From the NCBI RefSeq assembly GCF_003601985.1, contig NZ_QZXA01000006.1, positions 186,001-250,000 of the forward strand: a DNA stretch of 64,000 nucleotides, read 5' to 3'. The DNA comes from Mesorhizobium jarvisii. Its GTDB lineage: Bacteria > Pseudomonadota > Alphaproteobacteria > Rhizobiales > Rhizobiaceae. The notes beneath the pieces were generated by a model that saw nothing but the letters and a program-made list of their open reading frames with translations, ran no database searches and had not been told where the DNA came from. Below, piece by piece: positions 50,895-59,937 of this stretch. The position numbers and the translations under genes are program-made. Every line of letters begins with the position of its first letter. Within the stretch, counting starts at the first letter, position 1.

Positions 50895-51974
50895 TTGAAG
50901 TCTTTTCGCGACAAACGCCGCGACAACCGCCCGACCGCGAAAAGCGGAACCGGAGAGGTGCGTCCGCACGAGACGCGTGGTCGGCCAGACCCCAGGCCGC
51001 GCGAACCGCGTGACGCGAAACCGGACAGCCAGTCCGCACCGAATTCAGCCCCGCGCATCCTTGCCCGCCGTGACGGCGCCCTGCCCGCCGAGCAGCTTCC
51101 GCTGATTCTAGAAGTGGCGCCGAATGCCGATTATGCGCTGCTCGACAGCGGCGCCGGCCAGAAACTCGAACAATACGGCCCCTATCGCATCGTGCGGCCC
51201 GAGGGCCAGGCGATCTGGCAGAAGGCCTTGCCGGCGAGGGACTGGGAGCGTGCCGACGCCATCTTCACCGGCGACACCGACGAAGAGGGCATCGGCCGCT
51301 GGCGTTTCCCGAAGATGCCGCTCGGCGAGACCTGGCCGATGAAGCATGACGGCATCGATTATCTCGGCCGTTTCACCTCGTTTCGCCATGTCGGCGTCTT
51401 TCCCGAGCAGGCCTCGCACTGGGACCACATGGCCGGGCTGATCGCAGCCGCCAAACGGCCGGTCAAAGTATTGAATCTGTTCGGCTATACCGGTCTCGCC
51501 TCGCTGGTGGCGGCCCGCGCCGGCGCCGAGGTCACCCATGTCGACGCCTCGAAGAAGGCGATCGGTTGGGCTCGCGAGAACCAGGAGATGGCCGGGCTGG
51601 GCAGCAAGCCGATCCGCTGGATCGTCGACGATGCGGTGAAATTCGCCGAGCGCGAGGAACGCCGCGGCAGCCGCTACGACATCATCCTGTTCGACCCGCC
51701 GGCCTATGGCCGCGGCCCCAAGGGCGAGGTCTGGCAATTGTTCGAGGATTTGCCTGCCCTGACCGATCTCTGCCGCGCGATCCTGACGCCGAAGCCGCTT
51801 GCCGTGGTGTTGACCGCCTATTCGATCCGCGCCTCCTTCTTCGCCATCCACGCGTTGATGCGCGACACCTTCGCCGGCATGGGCGGCAGGGTTGAATCGG
51901 GTGAGCTGATCATCCGCGAAAAGTCCGCCGGCAGGGCGCTTTCGACCTCATTGTTTTCGCGTTGGGTGGCCTGA
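50895..51974 (+). CDS. Class I SAM-dependent RNA methyltransferase (RlmI/RlmK-like)
   Basis: A 359-residue protein with a low-complexity basic N-terminus (about 1-60) and a Methyltrans_SAM domain: VLNLFGYTGLASLVAARAGA (SAM loop), VTHVDASKKAIGWARENQEM and the catalytic-site ILFDPPAYGRGPKGEVW. Relatives methylate cytosine in 23S rRNA; the usual PUA domain is not evident. The start is uncertain: a TTG at 50895 with GGAGA upstream gives MKSFRDKRR, while a GTG at 50820 is also possible. A TrmH-type RNA methyltransferase gene follows without a gap. Confidence 0.83.
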   Translation: MKSFRDKRRDNRPTAKSGTGEVRPHETRGRPDPRPREPRDAKPDSQSAPNSAPRILARRDGALPAEQLPLILEVAPNADYALLDSGAGQKLEQYGPYRIVRPEGQAIWQKALPARDWERADAIFTGDTDEEGIGRWRFPKMPLGETWPMKHDGIDYLGRFTSFRHVGVFPEQASHWDHMAGLIAAAKRPVKVLNLFGYTGLASLVAARAGAEVTHVDASKKAIGWARENQEMAGLGSKPIRWIVDDAVKFAEREERRGSRYDIILFDPPAYGRGPKGEVWQLFEDLPALTDLCRAILTPKPLAVVLTAYSIRASFFAIHALMRDTFAGMGGRVESGELIIREKSAGRALSTSLFSRWVA

Positions 51975-52832
51975 ATGAACGAACGGCATGTGGGCGCACC
52001 AGGCCAGGTGAAGGAAGTCACCAGCCTCGCCAATCCGCTGATCAAGGACATCAAGGCACTCGCTCTGAAGAAATTCCGCGACCAGCAGAACGCCTTCATG
52101 GCGGAGGGGCTGAAGCTGGTCATCGATGCGCTCGACCTGGGCTGGCAGATCAGGACGCTTGTGTTCGCCAAGGCCGGGCGCGGCAACCCTGCGGTGGAAA
52201 AGGTCGCGGCGCGCACGGTTGCCGCCGGCGGCACGGTGCTCGAAGTGTCGGAAAAGGTGCTTGTCGCCATCACCCGCCGCGACAATCCGCAAATGGTGGT
52301 CGGCGTTTTTTCGCAGAGATTCCTCGCCCTCAGGGATATCCGCGCCGACAATGGCGATGTCTGGGTGGCGCTCGATCGGGTGCGCGACCCCGGCAATCTC
52401 GGCACCGTCATCCGCACCGTCGATGCCGTCGGCGCCAAGGGTGTCATCCTGGTCGGCGACACGACGGATCCATTTTCCGTGGAGACGGTGCGGGCCACCA
52501 TGGGTTCGATCTTCGCCGTGCCGGTGGCGAAGGCAACGGCCGAGGCCTTCCTTGCCTGGCGCGGCGGCTTTTCTGGCCTTGTCGCCGGCACGCATCTGAA
52601 AGGTGCGGTCGACTATCGCTCGGTCGATTTTTCCCGTGGGCCCGTGCTGCTGATGATGGGCAATGAGCAACAGGGACTGCCCGAAAGCCTGGCGGCGAGT
52701 TGCGACCGTCTGCTCAGGATCCCGCAAGCGGGCCGCGCAGATTCGCTCAATCTCGCCGTCGCCACGGGCATCATGCTGTTCGAGATCCGGCGCGGCGCGC
52801 TGAAGCTCGAGCCAATCGCCGACCAGCAATGA
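51975..52832 (+). CDS. TrmH/SpoU family RNA methyltransferase
   Basis: This 285-residue enzyme makes ribose 2'-O-methyl marks. An N-terminal substrate-binding part (about 12-110: SLANPLIKDIKALALKKFRD, AFMAEGLKLVIDALDLG) precedes the SpoU domain with the knot motifs VALDRVRDPGNLGTVIRT (motif 1), VLLMMGNEQQGLPES (motif 2) and IPQAGRADSLNLAVATGIML (motif 3). The exact RNA target is unknown. The ATG directly follows the stop of the preceding methyltransferase gene, so both are in one operon. Confidence 0.93.
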   Translation: MNERHVGAPGQVKEVTSLANPLIKDIKALALKKFRDQQNAFMAEGLKLVIDALDLGWQIRTLVFAKAGRGNPAVEKVAARTVAAGGTVLEVSEKVLVAITRRDNPQMVVGVFSQRFLALRDIRADNGDVWVALDRVRDPGNLGTVIRTVDAVGAKGVILVGDTTDPFSVETVRATMGSIFAVPVAKATAEAFLAWRGGFSGLVAGTHLKGAVDYRSVDFSRGPVLLMMGNEQQGLPESLAASCDRLLRIPQAGRADSLNLAVATGIMLFEIRRGALKLEPIADQQ

Positions 52833-52845
52833 AGGTTGCCCGCCC

Positions 52846-53337
52846 GTGAGATCATGGTCCCCCTACGCGCTGCTCGTCGTCGCGGCCATCGCGCTCGATC
52901 AGTGGATCAAGCATCTGGTCGAGACCGGCCTGCCATTCCAGGAAAAGCTCGATCTGGTGCCCTTCCTGGCGCTGTTTCGCACCTACAACACCGGCATCGC
53001 CTTCTCGATGTTCTCCTCCTTCGGCGATACCGGCCTGGTGGTCATCGCCGTTCTGGTCGTGGCTTTCGTGCTCTACCTCGCCACCCGCACGCCATCGGGC
53101 CATGTCGTCGCCCGCACCGGCTTTGCCCTGATCATCGGCGGCGCGCTGGGCAATCTGATCGATCGCGCCGTCTACGGCCACGTCATCGACTACATCCTGT
53201 TCCACACGCCGGTCTGGTCCTTTGCCGTCTTCAACCTCGCCGACGCCTTCATTTCCGTGGGCGCGGCACTGGTCGTCTTCGACGAACTCATCGGCTGGCG
53301 CCGCGAGCCTTCGAACACCAAGCCTTCCAAAGATTGA
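52846..53337 (+). CDS. lspA: Lipoprotein signal peptidase II
   Basis: This 163-residue aspartic membrane protease removes signal peptides from diacylated prolipoproteins. It has four membrane helices; the first catalytic Asp lies in GALGNLIDRAVYGHVIDYI (about residue 106) and the second in FAVFNLADAFISVGAAL (about 133). The NTGIAFSMF motif is also typical. It starts with GTG, 13 bases after the previous stop, with no evident ATG alternative. Confidence 0.95.
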   Translation: MRSWSPYALLVVAAIALDQWIKHLVETGLPFQEKLDLVPFLALFRTYNTGIAFSMFSSFGDTGLVVIAVLVVAFVLYLATRTPSGHVVARTGFALIIGGALGNLIDRAVYGHVIDYILFHTPVWSFAVFNLADAFISVGAALVVFDELIGWRREPSNTKPSKD

Positions 53338-53394
53338 CCCGACGCGGCCATCGCCGCACAATCCAGGACGCCAAGCAAGCGCGCGGAGAAAAAG

Positions 53395-54384
53395 ATGTCC
53401 GAAACATTCAAAGCCATCCTCGTCTCGCGCGACGCCGACAAGAAACAGTCGGTCGCCATGACGGACCTCACCGAGGCCGACCTGATGGAGGGTGACGTCA
53501 CCGTCGCGGTCGAGGCGACGACGGTGAACTACAAGGATGGGCTGGCCATTACCGGCAAGGCGCCGGTGATCCGCCGCTGGCCGCTGGTTCCGGGCATCGA
53601 CTTCGCCGGCACGGTCATCTCGTCCTCCAATCCCGACTGGCGCAAGGGAGACAAGGTCATCCTGAATGGCTGGGGTGTCGGTGAAACGCATTTCGGCGCC
53701 TATGCCGGGCGCGCCCGAGTCAAGGGCGATTGGTTGGTGCCGCTGCCGGAAGGCATCAGCGCTCATGACGCGATGGCGGTCGGCACCGCCGGCTATACCG
53801 CCATGCTCTGCGTCATGGCGCTGGAGCGGCACGGCATCCTGTCCGATCGCGGCCCGGTGGTGGTGACAGGTGCCGCCGGCGGCGTCGGTTCGGTCGCGGT
53901 CTCCATCCTGTCCAGCCTGGGTTACCACGTCATTGCGTCGACCGGACGCAATGCCGAAAGCCCCTATCTGATCGATCTCGGCGCCGCCGAGGTGATCTCG
54001 CGCGACGAGCTCAGCCAGCCCGCCAAGCCGCTGGCCAAGGAACGCTGGGCCGGCGGCATCGATTCGGTCGGCAGCCACACGCTGGCCAATGTGCTGTCGA
54101 TGACTTCCTATGGCGGCGCCGTCGCGGCTTGCGGCCTGGCCGGCGGCATGGACCTGCCGTCGAGCGTCGCCCCCTTCATCCTGCGCGGCGTCTCGCTGCT
54201 CGGCATCGATTCGGTGATGGCGCCGAAGGCCGTGCGCCTCGAGGCCTGGCGGCGCATCGGCGCCGATCTCGACCTGCAAAAGCTCGCCAGCCTGTCCACG
54301 ACCATCGGCTTCGACAACATCATGGATGCCGCGCGCGACATCGTCGACGGCAAGATCCGCGGTCGCGTCGTCGTCGACATGTAA
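53395..54384 (+). CDS. acuI: Acrylyl-CoA reductase-type MDR oxidoreductase (AcuI/YhdH)
   Basis: This 329-residue NADPH-dependent, zinc-free medium-chain reductase has TVNYKDGLAITGKAPVIRRW with PLVPGIDFAGTV near residue 60, GWGVGETHFGAYAGRARVK (about 92), and the nucleotide-binding VVVTGAAGGVGSVAVSILSS (about 155), then STGRNAESPYLIDLGAAEVI. AcuI enzymes reduce acrylyl-CoA to propionyl-CoA and detoxify acrylate. The start at 53395 is an ATG with AGAAAAAG-type purines upstream. It is 57 bases after lspA and may share its transcript. Confidence 0.9.
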   Translation: MSETFKAILVSRDADKKQSVAMTDLTEADLMEGDVTVAVEATTVNYKDGLAITGKAPVIRRWPLVPGIDFAGTVISSSNPDWRKGDKVILNGWGVGETHFGAYAGRARVKGDWLVPLPEGISAHDAMAVGTAGYTAMLCVMALERHGILSDRGPVVVTGAAGGVGSVAVSILSSLGYHVIASTGRNAESPYLIDLGAAEVISRDELSQPAKPLAKERWAGGIDSVGSHTLANVLSMTSYGGAVAACGLAGGMDLPSSVAPFILRGVSLLGIDSVMAPKAVRLEAWRRIGADLDLQKLASLSTTIGFDNIMDAARDIVDGKIRGRVVVDM

Positions 54385-54526
54385 GCCCGCCTCGCGGGCT
54401 CCAGCCAGCGGACGGATCGCCTAATCCGGTGGCGAATCCGCTGCTGTCGGGACAAAAACGCCTATCCACTAAAATTCGAACGATCCGCCGCAATTTTCCA
54501 TAATCTCTGTCTGGCAAGGGTTTCGC

Positions 54527-56815
54527 ATGATCGCGGAATCCGACAGCCAACAGGCGAACAAGGGCGACGATGTCGATGCGGTTGCGGCGCCAGCGGCGGC
54601 GCGGCGGTTCATCGCCGCGCCGCCGCTGGTGCCCGAGCAGCAATTGGTCAGGCGGGAAGGCCTGCCGCTGCTCACCTTCGTTGCCATCCTGGTCCTGGCG
54701 GGCCTCGCGCATCTGACGGGGGCGCCGATCTTCATCAGCCTCGCCTTGCTGGCAACCGGCCTCGCCGGCCTGGCCATGCATTTCCATGCCAGACGCAGCG
54801 TCCACCGTACCGTGGTACTGCTGGACGAGACCACCGCCCGAAGCCGCGCCGAGATCGAGACGCTGGCCGACCGCATGTGGGAAATGCAGGAAAGCGAGGA
54901 GCGCTTTCGCGGTCTCATCGATGCGCTGGGCGACCTCGTCATCCATCGCGATCGCGACGGCCACATTGTCTATGCCAACAAGGTGTTCGCCGATCTGGTC
55001 GAAGCCGATCAGCGCGATCTTGCCGGCAAGACCCTGGCCGAACTTGGCATCGAGGTCGGCATCGTCCCCGATGCCGCCTTTTCCGACCATGAGTGCCTCA
55101 GTTCCACCGACGTCGCCATCCGCACGCCAAGCGGCCCGCGCTGGTTCTCCTGGATCGAACTGTCGGTGCGCGACAAAGACAGCGGCACGGCATCGCATCG
55201 CGCCATCGCCCGCGACATCACTGCCCGCAAGCGCGCCGAATCCTCGCTCATCACCGCGCGTGAGCGCGCCGAATACGCAAGCCAGGCCAAATCGCGCTTC
55301 CTCGCCACGGTCAGCCATGAAATCCGCACGCCGATGAACGGCATCATGGGCATGGCCAGGCTGCTCGCCGATACCAGCCTGTCGCCGGAACAGCAGACCT
55401 ATGTCGGCGCCATCTCGACCTCGGCCAGCGCCCTGCTCGCCCTGATCGAGGACCTGCTCGACTATTCCAAGATCGAGGCCGGTCGCTTCGATCCGGAACC
55501 GCAGCCCATGTCGGTGCGCGAGATCGCCGACAACATTATCGAATTGCTCGCCGCGCGCGCCTTCGCGAAGGGTATTGGGCTCGGCTGCCACGTCGAACCG
55601 GATGTACCGCAATTGATCACAGCCGATCCAGGCCGGGTCAGGCAGGTGCTGCTCAATCTGATCGGCAACGCCATCAAGTTCACCGACGGCGGCGGCGTGC
55701 TGGTCAGCATCGCGCGCGCCCGCACCGAGACCAGCGATCGCATCTGCTTCACCATCACCGACACCGGTCCCGGCCTGCGCGAAGAGGACATGGAGCGTAT
55801 CTTCGAGGAGTTCGAACAGGCCGACGGCACCTCGACACGCGCACATGGCGGAGCGGGGCTCGGACTTGCTATCTCCAAGCGGCTGGTGACTGCCATGGGC
55901 GGCACGATTTCGGTCTCCAGCCGGCTTGGCCAAGGGTCGGACTTCGTCTTCGAAATCCCGGCGACGGAGGCCACCGAGGCGCCTCAGGGCCGGCAGAACG
56001 TGCTTGCCGGCAGGCGCGCGGTGATCCTGTCCAGAAACGCCGTCGAGGCCGACGCCATCGCCCGCACCATCCGCGCCAATGGCGGCACGGCCGGTATCGC
56101 CACGACCGTGGCTCAGGCCGTGCCCCTGGCCGAGGGCTGCGACGTGCTTCTCGTCGACGCGGCCATGGAGGAGAGCGATGGGAGAGTGCTCAAGCGGTTG
56201 CGCCAAGGCGGCTTTTCCGATTGCGAAGCCATCACGCTGATCGCGCCGACCGACCGAGGCATGCTTGGCGAGTTCCGCGCCAGCGGCTACGCGACCTTCC
56301 TGGCCCGGCCGGTGCGCGGTGGAACACTTTTGCGTGTTCTTTTGACCAGCCATGCGCCGGCTCTTGCCCAGCCGCAGCCGGAAAAGCGCCGCACCCCGGC
56401 GCTGCGCGCTTCAAGCGACCGCCAGTTGGGCTTGTCCGTGCTGATCGCCGAGGACAACGACATCAATGCCATGCTGGCCCGCGCCACGCTGTTGAAGGCG
56501 GGACACCGCGTCAAGGTAGTCGGCAATGGCAAGGCCGCGGTCGAGGCCGTCACCAGCGCCGGACACAAGCACCGCTTCGACGTGGTGCTGATGGACCTGC
56601 ATATGCCGGTCATGGACGGGCTGGACGCCATTGCCGCGATCCGCCGCCATGAGGAAGAGACATCGGCGCCGCCCGTGCCGATCATGGTGCTGTCGGCCGA
56701 CAGCCAGGAAAAGACCCGCCATGCGGTGCTTGCCCACGGCGCCAGCGGCTTCGTCACCAAGCCGCTCGACCCGGATGCGCTTGTCAACGCCGTCGAGGGC
56801 CAGGTTGCTGCTTGA
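54527..56815 (+). CDS. Hybrid sensor histidine kinase with PAS, pseudo-receiver and receiver domains
   Basis: A 762-residue protein. Two membrane helices (about 45-85: [37 protein letters not shown]) are followed by a coiled linker, a PAS domain (about 125-235), a HisKA domain with the phospho-His in [16 protein letters not shown] (about 262), a HATPase domain (about 370-480: [29 protein letters not shown]), a receiver-like domain lacking a clear phospho-Asp (about 490-610), and a full receiver with Asp in [13 protein letters not shown] (about 688). No cognate regulator gene adjoins. Confidence 0.93.
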   Translation: MIAESDSQQANKGDDVDAVAAPAAARRFIAAPPLVPEQQLVRREGLPLLTFVAILVLAGLAHLTGAPIFISLALLATGLAGLAMHFHARRSVHRTVVLLDETTARSRAEIETLADRMWEMQESEERFRGLIDALGDLVIHRDRDGHIVYANKVFADLVEADQRDLAGKTLAELGIEVGIVPDAAFSDHECLSSTDVAIRTPSGPRWFSWIELSVRDKDSGTASHRAIARDITARKRAESSLITARERAEYASQAKSRFLATVSHEIRTPMNGIMGMARLLADTSLSPEQQTYVGAISTSASALLALIEDLLDYSKIEAGRFDPEPQPMSVREIADNIIELLAARAFAKGIGLGCHVEPDVPQLITADPGRVRQVLLNLIGNAIKFTDGGGVLVSIARARTETSDRICFTITDTGPGLREEDMERIFEEFEQADGTSTRAHGGAGLGLAISKRLVTAMGGTISVSSRLGQGSDFVFEIPATEATEAPQGRQNVLAGRRAVILSRNAVEADAIARTIRANGGTAGIATTVAQAVPLAEGCDVLLVDAAMEESDGRVLKRLRQGGFSDCEAITLIAPTDRGMLGEFRASGYATFLARPVRGGTLLRVLLTSHAPALAQPQPEKRRTPALRASSDRQLGLSVLIAEDNDINAMLARATLLKAGHRVKVVGNGKAAVEAVTSAGHKHRFDVVLMDLHMPVMDGLDAIAAIRRHEEETSAPPVPIMVLSADSQEKTRHAVLAHGASGFVTKPLDPDALVNAVEGQVAA

Positions 56816-56837
56816 TCTGCTTTTTTCCAGCCGCGGC

Positions 56838-56945
56838 TGATGCATGCCAACCCAAAGTGGCCCCGATTTCCCGAGGGCGACATCCATGAAAACAAGGGTT
56901 TGAGGCGCGGCGACTTGATCCGTGCACGCGAGACGCACCTCGCCT
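56838..56945. repeat. Composite palindromic repeat, degraded copy
   Basis: The order of blocks GATGCATG, CCCAAAGTGGCC, CGA(T)TTTCCCGAGGG, CGACATCCATG, then GGCGCGGCGACTTGATCCG and GAGACGC follows the intact repeat at 4970-5072, with many mismatches that break the stems. It lies after the hybrid kinase gene. Confidence 0.65.
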
Positions 56946-57088
56946 CTCCTCCCCTAACGTAGCCGGTTGACCGTTTTCGCCAGCCGACGAAGTATTGCCC
57001 GCGACGCCTTATCACGGTACTGTCACAATCCTGTTGCACCTACACCGTATCCCCGTGCCAAGAGGGATGGCTCGAAGGAGAATCACTC

Positions 57089-57976
57089 GTGCATACAGTT
57101 ATGCCGGAATGTGACACTCGGCCGAACGCCAGCAGCGCCTTGCTCGCCGGGCGTAATGTCGATTCCGTCATAAAGGGCGCGGCACTCGGCCGTATCGGCA
57201 ATCTCGAAGTGCGGCTCGCGCGCAACGAGGCCGAGATCGCGGCCGCGCAGGAAGTGCGCTACCGCGTATTCTACGACGAGCTTGGCGCCCGCAAGGACCT
57301 GTTCCAGGTGCAGGACCGCCGCGACGCCGACCGGTTCGATCCGCTCTGCGATCATCTGCTCGTCTTCGACAATTCGATTTCCGGCCCCGAACACCGCCGC
57401 ATCGTCGGCACTTACCGGCTGCTGCGGCAAGAAATCGCGGCCGCCGCCGGGGGCTTCTATTCCGAAGGCGAATTCGAGCTGACCAAGCTCATCGCCCGCC
57501 ATCCCGGCCAGCGTTTCCTTGAGCTCGGCCGATCCTGCGTTCTGCCGGAATACCGCTCGAAGCGCACCATCGAGGCGCTGTGGCAAGGCATCTGGGCCTA
57601 CATCAATCACTACGAAATCGGCGTGATGACCGGCTGCGCTTCCTTCCACGGCACTGTGCCGGCGGCGCATGCCGAGGCGCTCACCTATCTCGCCCATCAC
57701 TGCCGCACGAATTCGGCCTGGGATGTGCGCGCGGTGTCCGGGCGCTATTGCTCCATGGACCTGATGCCGATCGAGGCGGTCAACACCAAGGCGGCGATCG
57801 CGGCGATGCCGCCTCTGGTGAAGGGCTATCTGAGGGTCGGCGCCCGCATCGGCGACGGCTGCGTCATCGACCGCGAATTCTCGACCGTCGACGTCTTCGT
57901 GGTGATGCCGGTCAAGGAGATCGGCGCCCGCTACGTCAACTACTATGGCGGGGAAGCGCAACGCTTTGCGGCGTAA
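57089..57976 (+). CDS. olsB: Ornithine-acyl-ACP N-acyltransferase OlsB
   Basis: This 295-residue GNAT-type enzyme adds a 3-hydroxy fatty acid to ornithine, giving lyso-ornithine lipid, the first step of phosphorus-free membrane lipid synthesis. Marks are VRLARNEAEIAAAQEVRYRV (about residue 41), CDHLLVFD, ELGRSCVLPEYRSKRTIEAL (about 150) and TGCASFHGTVPAAHAEALTY (about 188). The start is a GTG with GAAGGAG upstream. olsA, which adds the second acyl chain, is not next to it. In Sinorhizobium meliloti this pathway is induced by phosphate limitation; no Pho box was identified here. Confidence 0.92.
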   Translation: MHTVMPECDTRPNASSALLAGRNVDSVIKGAALGRIGNLEVRLARNEAEIAAAQEVRYRVFYDELGARKDLFQVQDRRDADRFDPLCDHLLVFDNSISGPEHRRIVGTYRLLRQEIAAAAGGFYSEGEFELTKLIARHPGQRFLELGRSCVLPEYRSKRTIEALWQGIWAYINHYEIGVMTGCASFHGTVPAAHAEALTYLAHHCRTNSAWDVRAVSGRYCSMDLMPIEAVNTKAAIAAMPPLVKGYLRVGARIGDGCVIDREFSTVDVFVVMPVKEIGARYVNYYGGEAQRFAA

Positions 57977-58047
57977 GGGCAGTAGGCAAGACGCTACGAT
58001 ACACGCTTCGCTGACCACTCACTACTGACTATTCCCTATCCCCCTCC

Positions 58048-58680
58048 TTACGGAATATCCTCCGGCCGCCTTCCCGGCCGGCTCCTGTACGACGGAAACG
58101 ACCAGCCGAAACGCAGCGCGCCGCCGCGTACGGCGAGCGCCACGACGAAGCCGGCCAACCCCGAGACGATCTGCGGCAATCCGGCGACGTCACCCAATGT
58201 GAAGATGGCGGCGCCCGCCAGAGCGGCCGTGACGTAGATCTCCGGCCTCAGCAGCACCGATGGTTCGCCGGCAAGCAGATCGCGCAATATGCCGCCGAAG
58301 GTCGCGGTCAGCATGCCGGTGATGATCGAAACCACCGGCGAACCGGTGATGGCCAGCCCCTTGGCCGCGCCCATCACCGAAAAGGCCGCCAGCCCGATGG
58401 CGTCGAGCCACAGCAACAGCTTGTAGCGGGATTCGACGCGATGCGCGGTGAAGAAGACCAGGACCGCCACCACGGCGCAGATCAGCACATAGTCGCGGTT
58501 TCCCACCCAGAAGACCGGCACATTGAGGATGAGGTCGCGAAACGTGCCGCCGCCGATGCCGGTGACGCTGGCCAGGAACAGGAAACCGATAATGTCGAGT
58601 TGCTTTCGCGAAGCAGCCAACGCCCCGGTCGCCGCAAAGACGGCGACGCCGGCATAATCGAGAAGGGCGATGGGATTCAT
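58048..58680 (-). CDS. TRIC-type cation channel family protein (UPF0126/YadS)
   Basis: A 210-residue inner-membrane protein with seven predicted helices in two repeats, each with a glycine-rich pattern: VTGIGGGTFRDLILNVPVFW and MLTATFGGILRDLLAGEPSV. These GIGGGxxRD/GxxRDLL motifs define the family (PF03458). Bacterial homologues form trimeric potassium-permeable channels. I started at the ATG at 58680; the 20 extra residues of the longer frame lack family likeness. Inverted copies of an octamer repeat flank the gene. Confidence 0.92.
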   Translation of the reverse strand: MNPIALLDYAGVAVFAATGALAASRKQLDIIGFLFLASVTGIGGGTFRDLILNVPVFWVGNRDYVLICAVVAVLVFFTAHRVESRYKLLLWLDAIGLAAFSVMGAAKGLAITGSPVVSIITGMLTATFGGILRDLLAGEPSVLLRPEIYVTAALAGAAIFTLGDVAGLPQIVSGLAGFVVALAVRGGALRFGWSFPSYRSRPGRRPEDIP

Positions 58681-58761
58681 GGCGGTAAGGGAGTATGCAG
58701 TAGGGATTAGGGACTGCGCATGAATAGCACGAAGCCGCACGATTGATACGGCTGCCTTATT

Positions 58762-58785
58762 CCCTACTGCCCTACTGCCCTACTG
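58762..58785. repeat. Triple tandem octamer CCCTACTG
   Basis: Three perfect copies in a row lie between the TRIC-type gene and grpE. Inverted single copies occur at 58698-58705 and, nearly, at 57977-57986 on the other side of the TRIC-type gene. Confidence 0.8.
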
Positions 58786-58797
58786 CCTAACCCCTAG

Positions 58798-59430
58798 CTA
58801 CGCATCCTTCTCCGCCTGCTCATTCACCGGCCCCGGCTCGACCGGCGCCTCGGCGGCAATCTTCGGGCCGCCCTTGGCGACGCCGACCATGGCCGGACGC
58901 AGCACGCGCTCGCCGATCGAATAGCCCGGCTGGACGACCTGGACCACGGTGTTGGCCGGGACATCGGGATTGGGCACTTCGAACATGGCCTGATGGAAAT
59001 TGGGATCGAACTTCTCGCCTTCCGGCGCGAGCTTCTTGACCCCATGCCTTTCCAGCGCCGACAGCATGGCGCGCTCGGTCAGGTCGACGCCTTCGATCAG
59101 CGCCTTGAAGCCGGCGTCGCCCGAGGCCTTGGCCTCCGCCGGAATGGCGTCCAGCGCGCGGCGCAGATTGTCCGACACCGACAGCATGTCGCGGGCGAAA
59201 TTCGCAACCGCATAGGTACGCGCGTCATGCACGTCGCGCGCGGTGCGGCGGCGCAGGTTCTCCATCTCGGCCGCAACGCGCAGCGCGCGGTCCTTCAGCT
59301 CTTCATTTTCCTTCAGCAGTCGCACAAGCGCTTCGTAGTCGCCGTCAATGCTGCCTTCCGTGCGCTCGGCATTGGCCTCGACCGCCTCGGCTTCACTGGG
59401 CGCGCGTTCGTCTTTTGCCTGGTCGCTCAT
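58798..59430 (-). CDS. grpE: Nucleotide exchange factor GrpE
   Basis: This 210-residue cofactor exchanges nucleotide on DnaK. A disordered acidic N-terminus is followed by a long helix (about 30-90: [40 protein letters not shown]) and the C-terminal beta domain with [20 protein letters not shown], then [20 protein letters not shown], the GrpE signature. The gene is alone; dnaK and dnaJ are not in the window. A candidate heat-shock promoter lies 45-70 bases upstream. Confidence 0.96.
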   Translation of the reverse strand: MSDQAKDERAPSEAEAVEANAERTEGSIDGDYEALVRLLKENEELKDRALRVAAEMENLRRRTARDVHDARTYAVANFARDMLSVSDNLRRALDAIPAEAKASGDAGFKALIEGVDLTERAMLSALERHGVKKLAPEGEKFDPNFHQAMFEVPNPDVPANTVVQVVQPGYSIGERVLRPAMVGVAKGGPKIAAEAPVEPGPVNEQAEKDA

Positions 59431-59473
59431 CGCCGTTTCCCGTCAATCTCGAATGGTATGGATTTTGTGCCCG

Positions 59474-59502
59474 ATATCGAGGTTTGGCAGCCAAAAATCA
59501 AG
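59474..59502 (-). promoter_or_regulatory. Candidate heat-shock promoter of grpE
   Basis: On the minus strand CTTGAT (59497-59502) is followed after about 14 bases by CCTCGATAT (59474-59482), a partial fit to alphaproteobacterial RpoH promoters. The match is weaker than that of hsp20. Confidence 0.3.
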
Positions 59503-59668
59503 GGGTAAGCGACCATTGAGCCTTTGGCCGGACCTGGGCGGTGATCAATGGCGATGCTTATATTTTAATTCAAAGTTTACTGTACTTGCCGGCTTGGCTT
59601 GCCACGGAAACGTGATGCGGGAACCATTCCCCTACTGCAGGAGTTTCGGAGCCGACACAGGATTTGAA

Positions 59669-59869
59669 ATGATGACCCGCAACAAGGCTGAAAAGGGAGA
59701 AAGGCTCGCCGCAGAAGTCCGGCGCCAGTTCGGTGCCGAGGCGATGACGCGTTTTCTGCGTACCTTGCCGGCTTTCCGCATCGAAACCGATACTCACGAC
59801 CGCTTCAGGCAATTGCTCGACCGCCTCGATCGGGTCGAGGATGGCGGTACCAGATTGCGGCGGCAATAG
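59669..59869 (+). CDS. Small basic protein of unknown function
   Basis: A 66-residue soluble protein, MMTRNKAEKGERLAAEVRRQ followed by a helical region and DRFRQLLDRLDRVE near the end. The DRFxxLLDRLD stretch recalls the end of NepR anti-sigma factors, but the rest does not fit, so I do not assign it. Base composition and codon use match the surroundings. A GGAAC-N17-AGTT element at 59620-59645 resembles general-stress (EcfG) promoters. Confidence 0.55.
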   Translation: MMTRNKAEKGERLAAEVRRQFGAEAMTRFLRTLPAFRIETDTHDRFRQLLDRLDRVEDGGTRLRRQ

Positions 59870-59937
59870 CTCTCGCCGCTCTTTACGCGACAATTACGCA
59901 CAGTAATTTTGCGTGATGGCTGCCTTGCGGTAGCCAC

